Assembly (NCBI RefSeq): GCF_049274025.1
Contig: NZ_JBASRV010000017.1
From: Miniphocaeibacter sp012841535
Lineage (GTDB): Bacteria > Bacillota > Clostridia > Tissierellales > Peptoniphilaceae
Length of the DNA: 64,000 nucleotides
Reading direction: 5' to 3' (one strand)
Position numbers and translations under genes: made by a program. Below are positions 42,625-51,217 of the stretch, piece by piece (the stretch's first letter is position 1; each line of letters opens with the position of its first letter). The notes beneath the pieces are model-generated. The model saw only the letters and a list, made by a program, of their open reading frames with translations, was not told the DNA's origin and searched no databases.

Positions 42625-43395
42625 ATGAGCAATAATGTTAGACAAACAGAACAACAAGAAATAAAAGATCTGTTTAAAGTATATAGTGAAACTAGGGATA
42701 AGGAAACTAGAGATATATTAATTGAAAAAAACTTATATATAGCTGAAATATTGGCAAAGAAATATGTAAATAAAGGAATAGAATACGATGATCTATTACA
42801 AGTAGCAAGTATTGGTTTAATCCTTGCAATAGAAAGATACGATATTAGTAAGGGATTTGAATTTTCTAGTTATGCCACACCTACTATAGTAGGTGAAATA
42901 AAAAAATATTTTAGAGATAAGGGTTGGGTAATTAGAGTTCCTAGAAGAATTCAAGAATTATCTAAAAAAGTTAACAATGCTAAAACTACACTAAGTCAAA
43001 ATCTTCAACGTTCTCCAACAATAAAGGATATTGCAGAATATTTAGAAATAACAGAGGAGGAAGTAATAGAGGCTATGGAGGGAAGTAGAGTTTATGCTCC
43101 TCAGTCTTTAGATATTTCCTTTGATTCACAAAATGACGATAAGGATGTAAATCTTCAAGATTTAATTGGAGAAGAAGATGATGATTTTGCAAAAATAGAG
43201 CTTAAGGATTTTATAGAAAAAACTATGGAAAAATTAAATGAGGTTGAAAGAAAAATATTAATAGACAGGTATTTTGAAAAGAAAACTCAAGTTTCCATAG
43301 CAAAAGAACTAAAAATTAGCCAAATGACCGTTTCAAGAATGGAAAAGAAAATAATAGAAAAATTTAGAAAAGAACTTGAAGAAACCAATAGTTAA
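42625..43395 (+). CDS. Alternative sigma factor, SigB/SigF/SigG family
   Basis: The 256-residue sigma-70-family protein has region 2 (DDLLQVASIGLILAIERYD, FSSYATPTIVGEIKKYFRDK), region 3 (VPRRIQELSKKVNNAKTTL) and region 4 (TQVSIAKELKISQMTVSRM). This layout is typical of SigB/SigF-type factors controlled by partner switching. I start at ATG 42625, eight bases after AAGGG. The longer frame from 42571 would overlap the upstream gene by 50 bases. The regulon is unknown: general stress or a relic of sporulation control are both possible. Confidence 0.92.
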   Translation: MSNNVRQTEQQEIKDLFKVYSETRDKETRDILIEKNLYIAEILAKKYVNKGIEYDDLLQVASIGLILAIERYDISKGFEFSSYATPTIVGEIKKYFRDKGWVIRVPRRIQELSKKVNNAKTTLSQNLQRSPTIKDIAEYLEITEEEVIEAMEGSRVYAPQSLDISFDSQNDDKDVNLQDLIGEEDDDFAKIELKDFIEKTMEKLNEVERKILIDRYFEKKTQVSIAKELKISQMTVSRMEKKIIEKFRKELEETNS

Positions 43396-43419
43396 TTTCT
43401 TCATATTCAAGGAGATTTT

Positions 43420-44445
43420 ATGAAAAAGAAAATTTTAAGTTTTATTTTAATATTTACCATGTGCATAGGTTTAATTCCTAAAGATACAAAGGCAGACTCT
43501 GAAGTATATATCTATAGGATTTCCGGTGGCGATAGATTTGAAACATCTGTAGAAGTAAGTAATGTATCCTATAAAAAATCTGAAAATGCAGTACTTGTAA
43601 GTGGTAGAAAACATCCAGACGGTTTAACAGGTGGAGTATTAGCATCTGTTTTAAATGGACCAGTACTACTAACAGAGAAGGATTCAGTACCAACATCAGT
43701 AAAAAATGAAATAAATAGACTTGGCGTAAAAAATATATATATTGTAGGTGGAACTAACTCTGTATCTAAAAAGGTTGAAAGTTCATTAAGTGGCTACAAT
43801 ATAAAAAGAATAGATGGTAGTGATAGAACAGAAACTGCAACAAATGTTGCAAATTTCATTAGAACATTAACAGACTATACATCAAATACTAGATATTTTG
43901 CCCTAGCTAATGAAAATGAATTTGCAGATGCTCTTGCAGTTGGTGGTTATTTAGCAAATACAAAAATTCCACTGCTTTTAACAGATAATAAAACCCTTAG
44001 TACTAATAATAAGAATTTTATAAATAAATATAATATAGGAAGGGCCATAATAGTTGGAGGAACTTCTTCAGTTTCACCAAAACTAATTCCTAATAATGTA
44101 AATTATGCAACCTATTCAGGTTCAGATAGATATAAAACATCTTTAGATATAGCCAAAAAGGGATTTAGTAATGTAAAAACCGTTGTAGTTACAAGTGGGG
44201 AAGATTTTCCAGATGCATTATCAGCATCTACATTATCAAAATATGTAGATGGACCAATACTATTAACTAATTCAAAAGCCATAGATTCAGACATTGTTAA
44301 ATATATAAAAAATGGTAATATTACAAGATTAATAGTTGTAGGTGGAAAAAACAAATTACCAGATAAATTACTAGAAGTAATAAATAAAGAACAAATTAGA
44401 GGACCGGAAGAAATTGGAGATATAAACGAACCACCTAAAGGTTAA
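43420..44445 (+). CDS. Secreted cell-wall-binding repeat (CWB2) protein
   Basis: A signal peptide (about residues 1-26, MKKKILSFILIFTMCIGLIP, cut after TKA) is followed by three CWB2 repeats. Each has the pattern RISGGDRFETSVEVS / VLVSGRKHPDGLTGG / NIYIVGGTNSVS (about 33-120, 122-222 and 224-325). Three CWB2 repeats form the pseudotrimer that anchors clostridial S-layer-type proteins to wall polymers. No extra functional domain is attached, only a short acidic tail. It lies 24 bases downstream of the sigma gene with AGGAG before the ATG, so it ends that operon. Confidence 0.93.
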   Translation: MKKKILSFILIFTMCIGLIPKDTKADSEVYIYRISGGDRFETSVEVSNVSYKKSENAVLVSGRKHPDGLTGGVLASVLNGPVLLTEKDSVPTSVKNEINRLGVKNIYIVGGTNSVSKKVESSLSGYNIKRIDGSDRTETATNVANFIRTLTDYTSNTRYFALANENEFADALAVGGYLANTKIPLLLTDNKTLSTNNKNFINKYNIGRAIIVGGTSSVSPKLIPNNVNYATYSGSDRYKTSLDIAKKGFSNVKTVVVTSGEDFPDALSASTLSKYVDGPILLTNSKAIDSDIVKYIKNGNITRLIVVGGKNKLPDKLLEVINKEQIRGPEEIGDINEPPKG

Positions 44446-44460
44446 AAATTAAGGGGAATT

Positions 44461-44483
44461 AAGGAGCCAAGGCTCCTTTTTTT
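44461..44483 (+). terminator. Terminator at the end of the dnaN-gyrA-sigma-CWB2 stretch
   Basis: An 8-bp GC-rich stem (AAGGAGCC / GGCTCCTT) is followed by seven T residues. It is the first clear + strand terminator after dnaA. Confidence 0.92.
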
Positions 44484-44620
44484 GTTTTTAAAAAATATAC
44501 AATTAGTTAAGAAAAATCTACAATTAGAATAAAAGGGTATTTTATAAAATAAATGTGCTATTATGAAAATAAGAAAAATATTTTATTTAGGCTAAGTGAA
44601 AGTAAAGGAGATAATATTTA

Positions 44621-45484
44621 ATGAAAAAAAACAGAAAAATATTACTCATTATTGGAATTTTTTTAATAGTAATAACAGCATTGATTTTAGTTTATTTTGG
44701 AATATTTAAAAATAATAAGTTTAAGGATTTAACCTTTGAAAGTAAAAATATTTATGTTTATAATATTACAGATGAAAAGGAAGTATTAAATATAAATGGG
44801 GAGGAAAAAGTAGCTCCAGCTTCTCTTACAAAAATAATGACTGTAATAGCATCTTTAGAAAATATAGATGATTTATCGGCCCTTGCTCCAGTAGATAAGG
44901 CAAGTTATCAAGAAATGGTGGCGGTAAATTCTTCAATGGCAGGTTTTTATGGAAAGGAACAAACTACATATAGGGATTTATTATATGGAACAATGTTGGC
45001 TTCTGGTGGAGAATGTGCAAATTCATTGGCTATTAATATTTCAAAAACCACTGAAGAGTTCGTAAAATTAATGAATGAAAAGTCTAAGGAAATAGGCTTA
45101 AATAATACAAACTTTACAAATCCAGAAGGATTAGATGAAGAAAATAATTATTCTACGGCTAAGGATATTTCAGAATTAATAAAAAATTCATTAAAAAATA
45201 GTGAATTTAGGGAAATATTTACTAAGGAAGAATATATTTCAACCTCTACATTAGACCATCCAGAAGGAATAGAAATAAAAAGTACTGTATTAACAGCTCT
45301 TTCGGATTATGAACAAAAAGATTTTAAAATTATTGGTGGAAAATCAGGAACAACGGAAAATGCTGGTTTTTGTTGGGCAACTATAGCTGAAAAAAATAAT
45401 AAGGAATATATATGTGTTGTTATGGGGTCAGAAACAAATGAAGGTAGAATAGAGGATACACTAAAAATCATGGATGAAATCTAA
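44621..45484 (+). CDS. D-alanyl-D-alanine carboxypeptidase-like serine hydrolase (S11)
   Basis: The 287-residue protein has an N-terminal signal anchor (about 7-30) and an S11 penicillin-binding fold. The catalytic SxxK appears as PASLTKIM (about residue 67), and the KTG triad appears as KSGTTENAG (about residue 241). The expected SxN motif is ASGGECANSL, with Gly in place of Asn, a variant seen in some small DD-peptidases. It should trim peptidoglycan D-Ala outside the membrane. The usual C-terminal amphipathic anchor is missing. AAAGGAG lies before the ATG, and a VanZ-type gene follows about 100 bases downstream. Confidence 0.9.
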   Translation: MKKNRKILLIIGIFLIVITALILVYFGIFKNNKFKDLTFESKNIYVYNITDEKEVLNINGEEKVAPASLTKIMTVIASLENIDDLSALAPVDKASYQEMVAVNSSMAGFYGKEQTTYRDLLYGTMLASGGECANSLAINISKTTEEFVKLMNEKSKEIGLNNTNFTNPEGLDEENNYSTAKDISELIKNSLKNSEFREIFTKEEYISTSTLDHPEGIEIKSTVLTALSDYEQKDFKIIGGKSGTTENAGFCWATIAEKNNKEYICVVMGSETNEGRIEDTLKIMDEI

Positions 45485-45583
45485 TATATAGTAATAATAT
45501 TAAAAAATAAATTTAATTTAAATATGTTACAATCATAGGAGTATAGGCTCTATTTAATAATATTAGGTAAGGAAATATTGAAT

Positions 45584-46159
45584 ATGTTAGATTTTACATT
45601 TTTTGGAATTATTGTTTTTGTTATTTTATTTTTAAAAAACATTATAGTATTAATAAAAAACAAAGGAAAAATTTCTGATTTTTTAATAAAAACAACTTTT
45701 ATTATATATGTTTTAGTAGTAATAAAAATAGTGTTTTTCCCTATTCCATTTCAAAAAGAACTTTTGGAAATATTAAGAGTAGAAAATTTAGAAAATATTA
45801 GTAATTTTATTCCATTTAAAAGCATATTTGAAATTTTAAAAACCGGAACCTGGTATAATATAAAATTACAAATAGGAGGAAATCTAATATTACTACTTCC
45901 CTTAGGAATATATTTACCATTTCTATTTAATAAAAAAAATAGTTTAAAAAGGGATTTGGTATTTGGTTTAATAATCGCTATAGATATAGAGTTTATTCAA
46001 GGACTAATAGGTTTCTTTATAGGATATAATTATAGAGTGGTCGATATTGATGATGTAATATTGAATTTTATAGGCTACACAGTAGGATATTTATTATCTA
46101 AGTATGTACTTTATCCAATTTACAAAAAAATATTTACAAAAAATCCTAGGTTATCTTAA
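45584..46159 (+). CDS. VanZ family membrane protein
   Basis: This 191-residue protein has five hydrophobic segments and the VanZ landmarks: NFIPFKSIFEI (about 75), GGNLILLLPLGIYLPFLF (about 102) and IEFIQGLIG ... VDIDDVILNFIGYTVGYLL (about 130-165). VanZ relatives give low-level teicoplanin resistance in some hosts, but most are of unknown function. I start at ATG 45584, eight bases after AAGGAAA; the TTG at 45578 is too close. Its stop lies within the following terminator. Confidence 0.9.
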   Translation: MLDFTFFGIIVFVILFLKNIIVLIKNKGKISDFLIKTTFIIYVLVVIKIVFFPIPFQKELLEILRVENLENISNFIPFKSIFEILKTGTWYNIKLQIGGNLILLLPLGIYLPFLFNKKNSLKRDLVFGLIIAIDIEFIQGLIGFFIGYNYRVVDIDDVILNFIGYTVGYLLSKYVLYPIYKKIFTKNPRLS

Positions 46160-46172
46160 CCTAGGATTTTTT
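46140..46172. terminator. Bidirectional terminator between vanZ-like gene and cysE
   Basis: A 14-bp stem (AAAATCCTAGGTTA / TAACCTAGGATTTT) with a TCT loop is flanked by A- and T-runs, serving the + VanZ gene and the - cysE gene. Confidence 0.93.
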
Positions 46173-46179
46173 AATCTTC

Positions 46180-46719
46180 TTAAAAAACATAGTCTGGTCC
46201 ATGAGGAATAATTCTAACAGGCATGCCAACAGCAGTGCTATTAGCAGGAATATCTTGTAAGACCAAGGCACCTGCACCTATTTTACTATGGCTACCTATT
46301 GTTACATCACCTAAAATAGTTGCTCCAGTTCCTATTAAAACATCATTTTCTACTGTAGGATGCCTTTTTCTATTTTTAACCTTTCCTGTACCACCTAAAG
46401 TAACTCCGTGGTATATGGTAACTCTGTCTCCAACAATGGCAGTTTCACCAATAACAACACCTGTTCCATGGTCTATAAAGACATTGTCGCCAATTGTAGC
46501 ACCAGGATGTATTTCTATACCGGTTTTATGTCTTGAACGTTGAGAAATCCATCTAGCTAATGTTGTATGTCCTTTATTATAGAAAAATTTAGCCCAACGA
46601 TGGGACATAATTGCCCTTAGGGAAGGATATAAAAACATAGCTTCAAAAAGACTTTTACAGGCAGGGTCATTTTTTAATATATATTTTGCTTCAAATATTC
46701 TTTTTTTAAAAAAATTCAT
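46180..46719 (-). CDS. cysE: Serine O-acetyltransferase
   Basis: The 179-residue enzyme has a short N-terminal helical domain and a left-handed beta-helix of hexapeptide repeats (IEIHPGATIGDNVFIDHGTG onward). The catalytic DHG and YHGVTLGGTGK loops are present, and it ends GMPVRIIPHG. It makes O-acetylserine for cysteine synthesis and is trimeric. No cysK gene is adjacent. The short N-terminus matches EpsC-type bacterial enzymes. The gene is monocistronic and shares its terminator with the convergent VanZ gene. Confidence 0.95.
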   Translation of the reverse strand: MNFFKKRIFEAKYILKNDPACKSLFEAMFLYPSLRAIMSHRWAKFFYNKGHTTLARWISQRSRHKTGIEIHPGATIGDNVFIDHGTGVVIGETAIVGDRVTIYHGVTLGGTGKVKNRKRHPTVENDVLIGTGATILGDVTIGSHSKIGAGALVLQDIPANSTAVGMPVRIIPHGPDYVF

Positions 46720-46908
46720 TTTAATTACCTTTCTTAAAGCAATAGATTAATGCTTTCACATAAATTTTTATTTGTATAAAATTATAACACAAATAAAGTT
46801 TTTTTAAAACACAGCTATTATAAATTAAGCTGTTAATTGTATAATATTTAAAAAGAATTATTAAAATATGTTATAATTTATTTAAATATACAATAAAAGG
46901 AGGAAGGT

Positions 46909-47976
46909 ATGAGAAAAGAAAATATTAAGATTTTTATAGGTGGTTTTATTATTGGTATTATTGGAATTCTATTAATGTATCTTGGTAATCCGGATAATAT
47001 GGGAATATGTATAGCTTGTTTTTGGAGGGATATAGCAGGGGCTTTAGGCTTACATAGGGCAGAAGTTGTTCAATATATAAGACCGGAAATAATTGGAATA
47101 ATAGGTGGGGCATTTATTTCATCAATAATATCAAAGGATTTTAAAGGCAGAGGTGGTTCAAATCCTGCTATAAGATTTGTACTAGGTGTATTTATGTCCA
47201 TAGGTGCCTTGGTATTCTTAGGATGTCCTTTAAGAATGATATTTAGAATTGCAGCTGGTGATTTAAATGCAGTTATTGGACTTTTAGGATTTATTTTTGG
47301 AGTTTTAATAGGAATATTTTTCTTAAAAAGAGGATATAGCCTTGGTAAATCAGTAAAGGAATCTAAGCTTGTAGGAATGATTATTCCGGCTTTAGGCGTA
47401 ATATTGTTAATTTTCTTATTGATTAAACCTGCATTTATATTTTTCTCAAAAGAAGGCCCAGGCTCAATGCATGCAAAAATAATATATTCCTTAATTGGTG
47501 GTTTAATAGTAGGAGTAATATTACAAAGAACAAGAATTTGTACAGGTGGAGCTTTTAGAGATGTATTTTTAATAAAGGATATGCATTTTCTTTGGGGAAT
47601 AATAGGAATTTTTGTAGCAGCTTTATTAGGAAGTTTAATATTAACAAAAGGTCATTTAAATATTGGATTTGAAAATCAACCAGTAGCTCATAATAATACC
47701 TTATGGAACTTTTTAGGAATGACTTTAGTAGGCTTAATAGCAGTCCTACTTGGTGGTTGTCCAATTAGGCAAACTGTACTTTCATCAGAAGGTGATGGAG
47801 ATGCTACAGTAACAATATTTGGTATTATTTTAGGCTCTGCTATTGCTCATAATTTTGGATTGGCATCCAGTGCTGAAGGAGCAACAGCTAATGGTAAAAT
47901 TGCAGTACTAATCTGTTTAGTATTAACGATAATTATAGCTTATACTATGACTAATTTTTCCAACAAGGAGGGATAA
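46909..47976 (+). CDS. yedE: YedE-type (YeeE/YedE) putative selenium/sulfur transporter
   Basis: The 355-residue membrane protein has about ten helices and the paired YeeE/YedE half-signatures FLGCPLRMIFRIAAGD (about 103-118) and LLGGCPIRQTVLSSEGD (about 279-295), whose cysteines handle the persulfide or selenium species. CIACFWRDIAGALGLHRAE near residue 31 is characteristic of the selenium-associated YedE group. The next genes encode a TusA/YedF-type carrier and a DUF3343 protein, the usual partners. Transport of a selenium compound is inferred from this context; a reduced sulfur species is the alternative. Confidence 0.9.
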   Translation: MRKENIKIFIGGFIIGIIGILLMYLGNPDNMGICIACFWRDIAGALGLHRAEVVQYIRPEIIGIIGGAFISSIISKDFKGRGGSNPAIRFVLGVFMSIGALVFLGCPLRMIFRIAAGDLNAVIGLLGFIFGVLIGIFFLKRGYSLGKSVKESKLVGMIIPALGVILLIFLLIKPAFIFFSKEGPGSMHAKIIYSLIGGLIVGVILQRTRICTGGAFRDVFLIKDMHFLWGIIGIFVAALLGSLILTKGHLNIGFENQPVAHNNTLWNFLGMTLVGLIAVLLGGCPIRQTVLSSEGDGDATVTIFGIILGSAIAHNFGLASSAEGATANGKIAVLICLVLTIIIAYTMTNFSNKEG

Positions 47977-47977
47977 T

Positions 47978-48190
47978 ATGGCAAAAATAGAAGTAGATGC
48001 AAGAGGACTTTCCTGTCCAGAACCGGTTATATTAACTATGAATGCAGTAAAGGGAAATACAGATGAAATAGAAGTAAAGGTAGACACAAATATAGCTAAG
48101 GAAAATGTTACTAGATTTTTAAAGGGAAAGAAGTTCAAGGTGGAAATTGAAGAAAATAAGGGTGAATTTTCTATAAAAGGTAAAAAATAA
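47978..48190 (+). CDS. yedF: TusA/YedF-type sulfur or selenium carrier protein
   Basis: The 70-residue protein is one SirA/TusA domain with the active cysteine in ARGLSCPEPVILTM (about residue 13, the CPxP motif). It starts one base after the yedE stop and overlaps the following ATG. Free-standing TusA domains next to YedE and DUF3343 correspond to the YedF selenium-metabolism group, although full YedF proteins are about 200 residues and this is only the first domain. It probably receives the transported chalcogen as a persulfide or selenide adduct. Confidence 0.88.
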   Translation: MAKIEVDARGLSCPEPVILTMNAVKGNTDEIEVKVDTNIAKENVTRFLKGKKFKVEIEENKGEFSIKGKK

Positions 48191-48423
48191 TGATGGAAAA
48201 AAGTATATTTACTTTTCATACTATAAGTCAAGTATTAAAGTTTGAAAAATTACTTAAAAAAAATAAGATAGAGGTACAATTAAGACCTGTACCAAGAAAA
48301 ATTAGTTCTTCCTGTGGTAATTGTGCCTATGTAAATTCGGAAGATGTTGAAATAATTAAAAATTTATCTAGGGAAAACAAAATAGAATTTGAAAATATAT
48401 ATAGGGAAGAAGATATAAAATAA
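48190..48423 (+). CDS. DUF3343 protein
   Basis: The 77-residue protein has the DUF3343 pattern: an FTFHTISQVLKFEKLLKKN helix, EVQLRPVPRKISSSCGNC with a conserved CxxC, and a terminal acidic stretch. DUF3343 proteins accompany YedE/YedF and are thought to act as late sulfur/selenium carriers, similar to the second domain of some YedF proteins. The ATG overlaps the yedF stop (TAATG), so it is coupled. The operon ends at a strong hairpin. Confidence 0.88.
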   Translation: MMEKSIFTFHTISQVLKFEKLLKKNKIEVQLRPVPRKISSSCGNCAYVNSEDVEIIKNLSRENKIEFENIYREEDIK

Positions 48424-48447
48424 AAAGTCGGAAAATTCCGACTTTTT
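48422..48447. terminator. Bidirectional terminator
   Basis: A 12-bp stem (AAAAAGTCGGAA / TTCCGACTTTTT, two-base loop) separates the selenium operon from the convergent aminopeptidase gene. Confidence 0.93.
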
Positions 48448-48453
48448 TCTTAT

Positions 48454-49839
48454 CTATTTAAAAAACACATTGTAGGCTTTACAGGTCATAAATGCATCGG
48501 CCTTACTTAGTAATTCTATAGGGGCATGCATTGAAAGCATTCCTGTTCCCATATCTACAACTTCTGCACCATAGCCAGCTAAAATATAAGCTATAGTACC
48601 ACCACCGCCTTGATCAACTTTTCCAAGTTCACCAGTTTGCCAAATTACATTTTCCTTATTAAATAAGTCTCTTAATTCAGCAATAAACTCTGCATTAGCG
48701 TCATTACAGCCACCTTTTCCACGAGAACCTGTATATTTTGCCATAGTAACTCCATGTCCAAGTAGGGAAGCATTATTTTTTTCTAATACTTCTGGGAAAT
48801 TTGGATCATAAGCAACTGTAACATCAGCAGAAAGAACTTTAGAATTAGCCATAGCTCTTCTTACTAAAATATCGGAATAATCATCTCTTTGGTTAGATAA
48901 TATTTCAGCTACCATATTTTCTAAGAAAATCGCACCCATGGAAGTATTTCCAACAGAGCCAATTTCCTCCTTGTCTACAAATAAGGCTACAGCAGTTCTA
49001 TTAGGTGAAGCTGTATTTAAAATAGCTTCTAATGCAGCATAGGAGCAAACTCTATCGTCATGGCCATGAGCTGCTATCATTGCTCTATCGAAACCAACAT
49101 CCCTTGCTTTTGATGCAGGAACTATTTCTAACTCTGCAACTAGAAAATCCTCTTCTACTATTCCATATTTTTTATTTAAATATTTTAATAGATTATCTTT
49201 AATAGGACTTTTAGCATCTTTTTCAGGGAATTTTGAATTATGGGCAACTACTACATTAAGTTGTTCTCCAGTAATTCCTTCAGATAGTGTTTTTTTCATT
49301 TGATCCGCTGATAGATGAATTAGTAAGTCATTTATATAAAATACTGGATCGTTTTCTTCATCACCAATCCTAATATCTATTTTTTTACCTTCCTTGGTGA
49401 ATATTACTCCATGTAGAGCTAGAGGTATAGTAGTCCATTGATATTTTTTAACGCCACCATAGTAATGAGTTTTAAATAAAGCTAAGTCACCGTCTTCATA
49501 AAGAGGATTTTGCTTTAAATCAAGTCTTGGTACATCAATATGGGCTCCAACAATATTCATACCTTCAGATAAATCATCTCCAACAATCATCATTACAACT
49601 GATTTATCCTTATTATTTAAATAGATTTTATCGCCTTTTTTTATCTTGTTTTTTAAAGCTTCTTCAAGGCTAATATATCCATTTTCTTTGGCTTGTCTTA
49701 TTATTTCAGAACAAGCTTCCCTTTCGGTTTTAGAACTGTCTAAAAATGATTTATATCTTTCACCGTAATCGTATATTTGGTCTAATTCCTCTTGATTTGA
49801 AATTTGCCAAATATTCTTTTTTTCATATTTTAAATCCAT
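48454..49839 (-). CDS. M18 family aminopeptidase
   Basis: The 461-residue protein has the M18 metal-binding pieces in order: GAHIDVPRLDLKQ (first His and Asp region), VDKEEIGSVGNTSMGA (catalytic and bridging Glu), and the terminal LSMHAPIELLSKADAF with the last His. The inserted AHGHDDRVCSYAALE segment is the family's substrate loop. M18 enzymes are dodecameric cytoplasmic dizinc aminopeptidases that prefer acidic or hydrophobic N-termini. AGGTG precedes the ATG. The gene is monocistronic. Confidence 0.95.
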   Translation of the reverse strand: MDLKYEKKNIWQISNQEELDQIYDYGERYKSFLDSSKTEREACSEIIRQAKENGYISLEEALKNKIKKGDKIYLNNKDKSVVMMIVGDDLSEGMNIVGAHIDVPRLDLKQNPLYEDGDLALFKTHYYGGVKKYQWTTIPLALHGVIFTKEGKKIDIRIGDEENDPVFYINDLLIHLSADQMKKTLSEGITGEQLNVVVAHNSKFPEKDAKSPIKDNLLKYLNKKYGIVEEDFLVAELEIVPASKARDVGFDRAMIAAHGHDDRVCSYAALEAILNTASPNRTAVALFVDKEEIGSVGNTSMGAIFLENMVAEILSNQRDDYSDILVRRAMANSKVLSADVTVAYDPNFPEVLEKNNASLLGHGVTMAKYTGSRGKGGCNDANAEFIAELRDLFNKENVIWQTGELGKVDQGGGGTIAYILAGYGAEVVDMGTGMLSMHAPIELLSKADAFMTCKAYNVFFK

Positions 49840-49929
49840 TTTATCACCTCTACTATATTATAGCTTATTGGAAAAATAATAATATAGTAATTGTAAAAAA
49901 ATACATTTATTTTAACAATCTTTAATAAA

Positions 49930-50559
49930 TTACTTGATTAATTTTAAAATATCCGTAGGTTTATTAAAAGAATGGTCTGGATTTTTAAAGGCGTTAGGTG
50001 TTGGAGTACCCCATTTTGCTAAACCAAAAGCTATACCGGCAGATTTTGCAGATTTCATATCATAAACAGAGTCACCAATGTAAATTGTTCTGTCTCTAGT
50101 AATCTTTAAATTATCCATAGCCTTTAAAATAGGGTCAGGATTTGGCTTGTGTAACCTTGTATCAGATGCAGTAACAATGCAGGTAAAGTATTTATCTATA
50201 TTAAATGGACTAAATTCATTTTTCATCTCTTCGTCATTTTTTGATGTAATTATTCCTAAATTAACTTGCTTATTATATAAGTTTTTCAAAACATATTCCA
50301 TATTATCAAATAATTTCATCTTATTTTGATTTAAGGATATTGTATAGGACCATTTATTAAGAATATAGTCTAATTTATCCTTAGGAATATTTAATTTTTC
50401 TAAAGAATATTTACCAGGAATTCCTAGAACAAAAAGTAAATCATCATAGGATTTTTGTATGTTTAATTCTTCCCTTAAAACCTTCTGTAAAGAATATATA
50501 ATTGGCTTTTCAGTATCAATTAAAGTACCATCTACATCAAATAATATATTTTTATACAT
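49930..50559 (-). CDS. HAD-superfamily phosphatase (phosphoglycolate-phosphatase-like)
   Basis: The 209-residue protein has all HAD motifs: the nucleophile ILFDVDGTLIDTEK (residues about 5-18), LGIITSKND (motif II), and GDSVYDMKSAKSAG (motif IV, about 160-173). A helical cap sits between I and II. It resembles Gph/PpaX-type phosphatases, but the substrate is not predictable. AAGGAGAAT lies before the ATG. It is divergent from the DUF1697 gene. Confidence 0.9.
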   Translation of the reverse strand: MYKNILFDVDGTLIDTEKPIIYSLQKVLREELNIQKSYDDLLFVLGIPGKYSLEKLNIPKDKLDYILNKWSYTISLNQNKMKLFDNMEYVLKNLYNKQVNLGIITSKNDEEMKNEFSPFNIDKYFTCIVTASDTRLHKPNPDPILKAMDNLKITRDRTIYIGDSVYDMKSAKSAGIAFGLAKWGTPTPNAFKNPDHSFNKPTDILKLIK

Positions 50560-50632
50560 AATATTCTCCTTTCATATATAATTATATCATTAGAATATTA
50601 TAAAATATTTAAATTTAGAAAGTGAGCAGGAT

Positions 50633-51196
50633 ATGAAAATATATACTTGTTTAATCAGGGCTATAAATGTAGGTGGTAAAAATAAAATAGAAATGAGAAA
50701 ATTAAAAGAAGTTTTTACAGACTTAGGATTTAAAAATGTAATAACTTTAGGAAATACCGGAGTTGTTATTTTTAAATCAGATGAAAAAGTAAATACAGAA
50801 AATATAGAAAGTAAATTAATAGAAATATTTGAAATAGATTTAAAGATTATTATTCTCAGCAATGAAAAAATAGAAAACTTAGTGAAAAATAGACCTGTAT
50901 GGTGGAATAAAAATAAAGAATATCTACATAATATAATTTTTGTGTTGGATAATTATAAAATAGAAGATATAGTTAAAGATTTACAGCCTTTAAATGAAGA
51001 GGTAGATAGAATAGAAGTAGTAGATAATGTTATTTTTTGGACTTCAATATATAGGGATGGAAGATTATATAGTAGGAGTTTATATGCAAAACTAGCTAAA
51101 AGTAAAGGATATGAATATACTAGCTTAAGAAATGGAAATACTTTTTCTAAGATTTACGAAAAAATGGAAAGCATGAAAAAAATGTGTGAATTTTAA
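50633..51196 (+). CDS. DUF1697 family protein
   Basis: The 187-residue protein starts YTCLIRAINVGGKNKIEMRK and continues with LKEVFTDLGFKNVITLGNTG, the DUF1697 signature, and ends with the family-typical LAKSKGYEYTSLRNGNTFSK. It is cytoplasmic. No function is established for the family. AGTGAGCAGG is a modest ribosome binding region before the ATG. The gene is monocistronic with a shared terminator. Confidence 0.93.
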   Translation: MKIYTCLIRAINVGGKNKIEMRKLKEVFTDLGFKNVITLGNTGVVIFKSDEKVNTENIESKLIEIFEIDLKIIILSNEKIENLVKNRPVWWNKNKEYLHNIIFVLDNYKIEDIVKDLQPLNEEVDRIEVVDNVIFWTSIYRDGRLYSRSLYAKLAKSKGYEYTSLRNGNTFSKIYEKMESMKKMCEF

Positions 51197-51209
51197 TTCA
51201 CACATTTTT
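51178..51209. terminator. Bidirectional terminator
   Basis: A 15-bp stem (AAAAATGTGTGAATT / AATTCACACATTTTT) overlaps the DUF1697 stop and also serves the - P-type ATPase gene. Confidence 0.93.
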
Positions 51210-51217
51210 AAGTTTAA

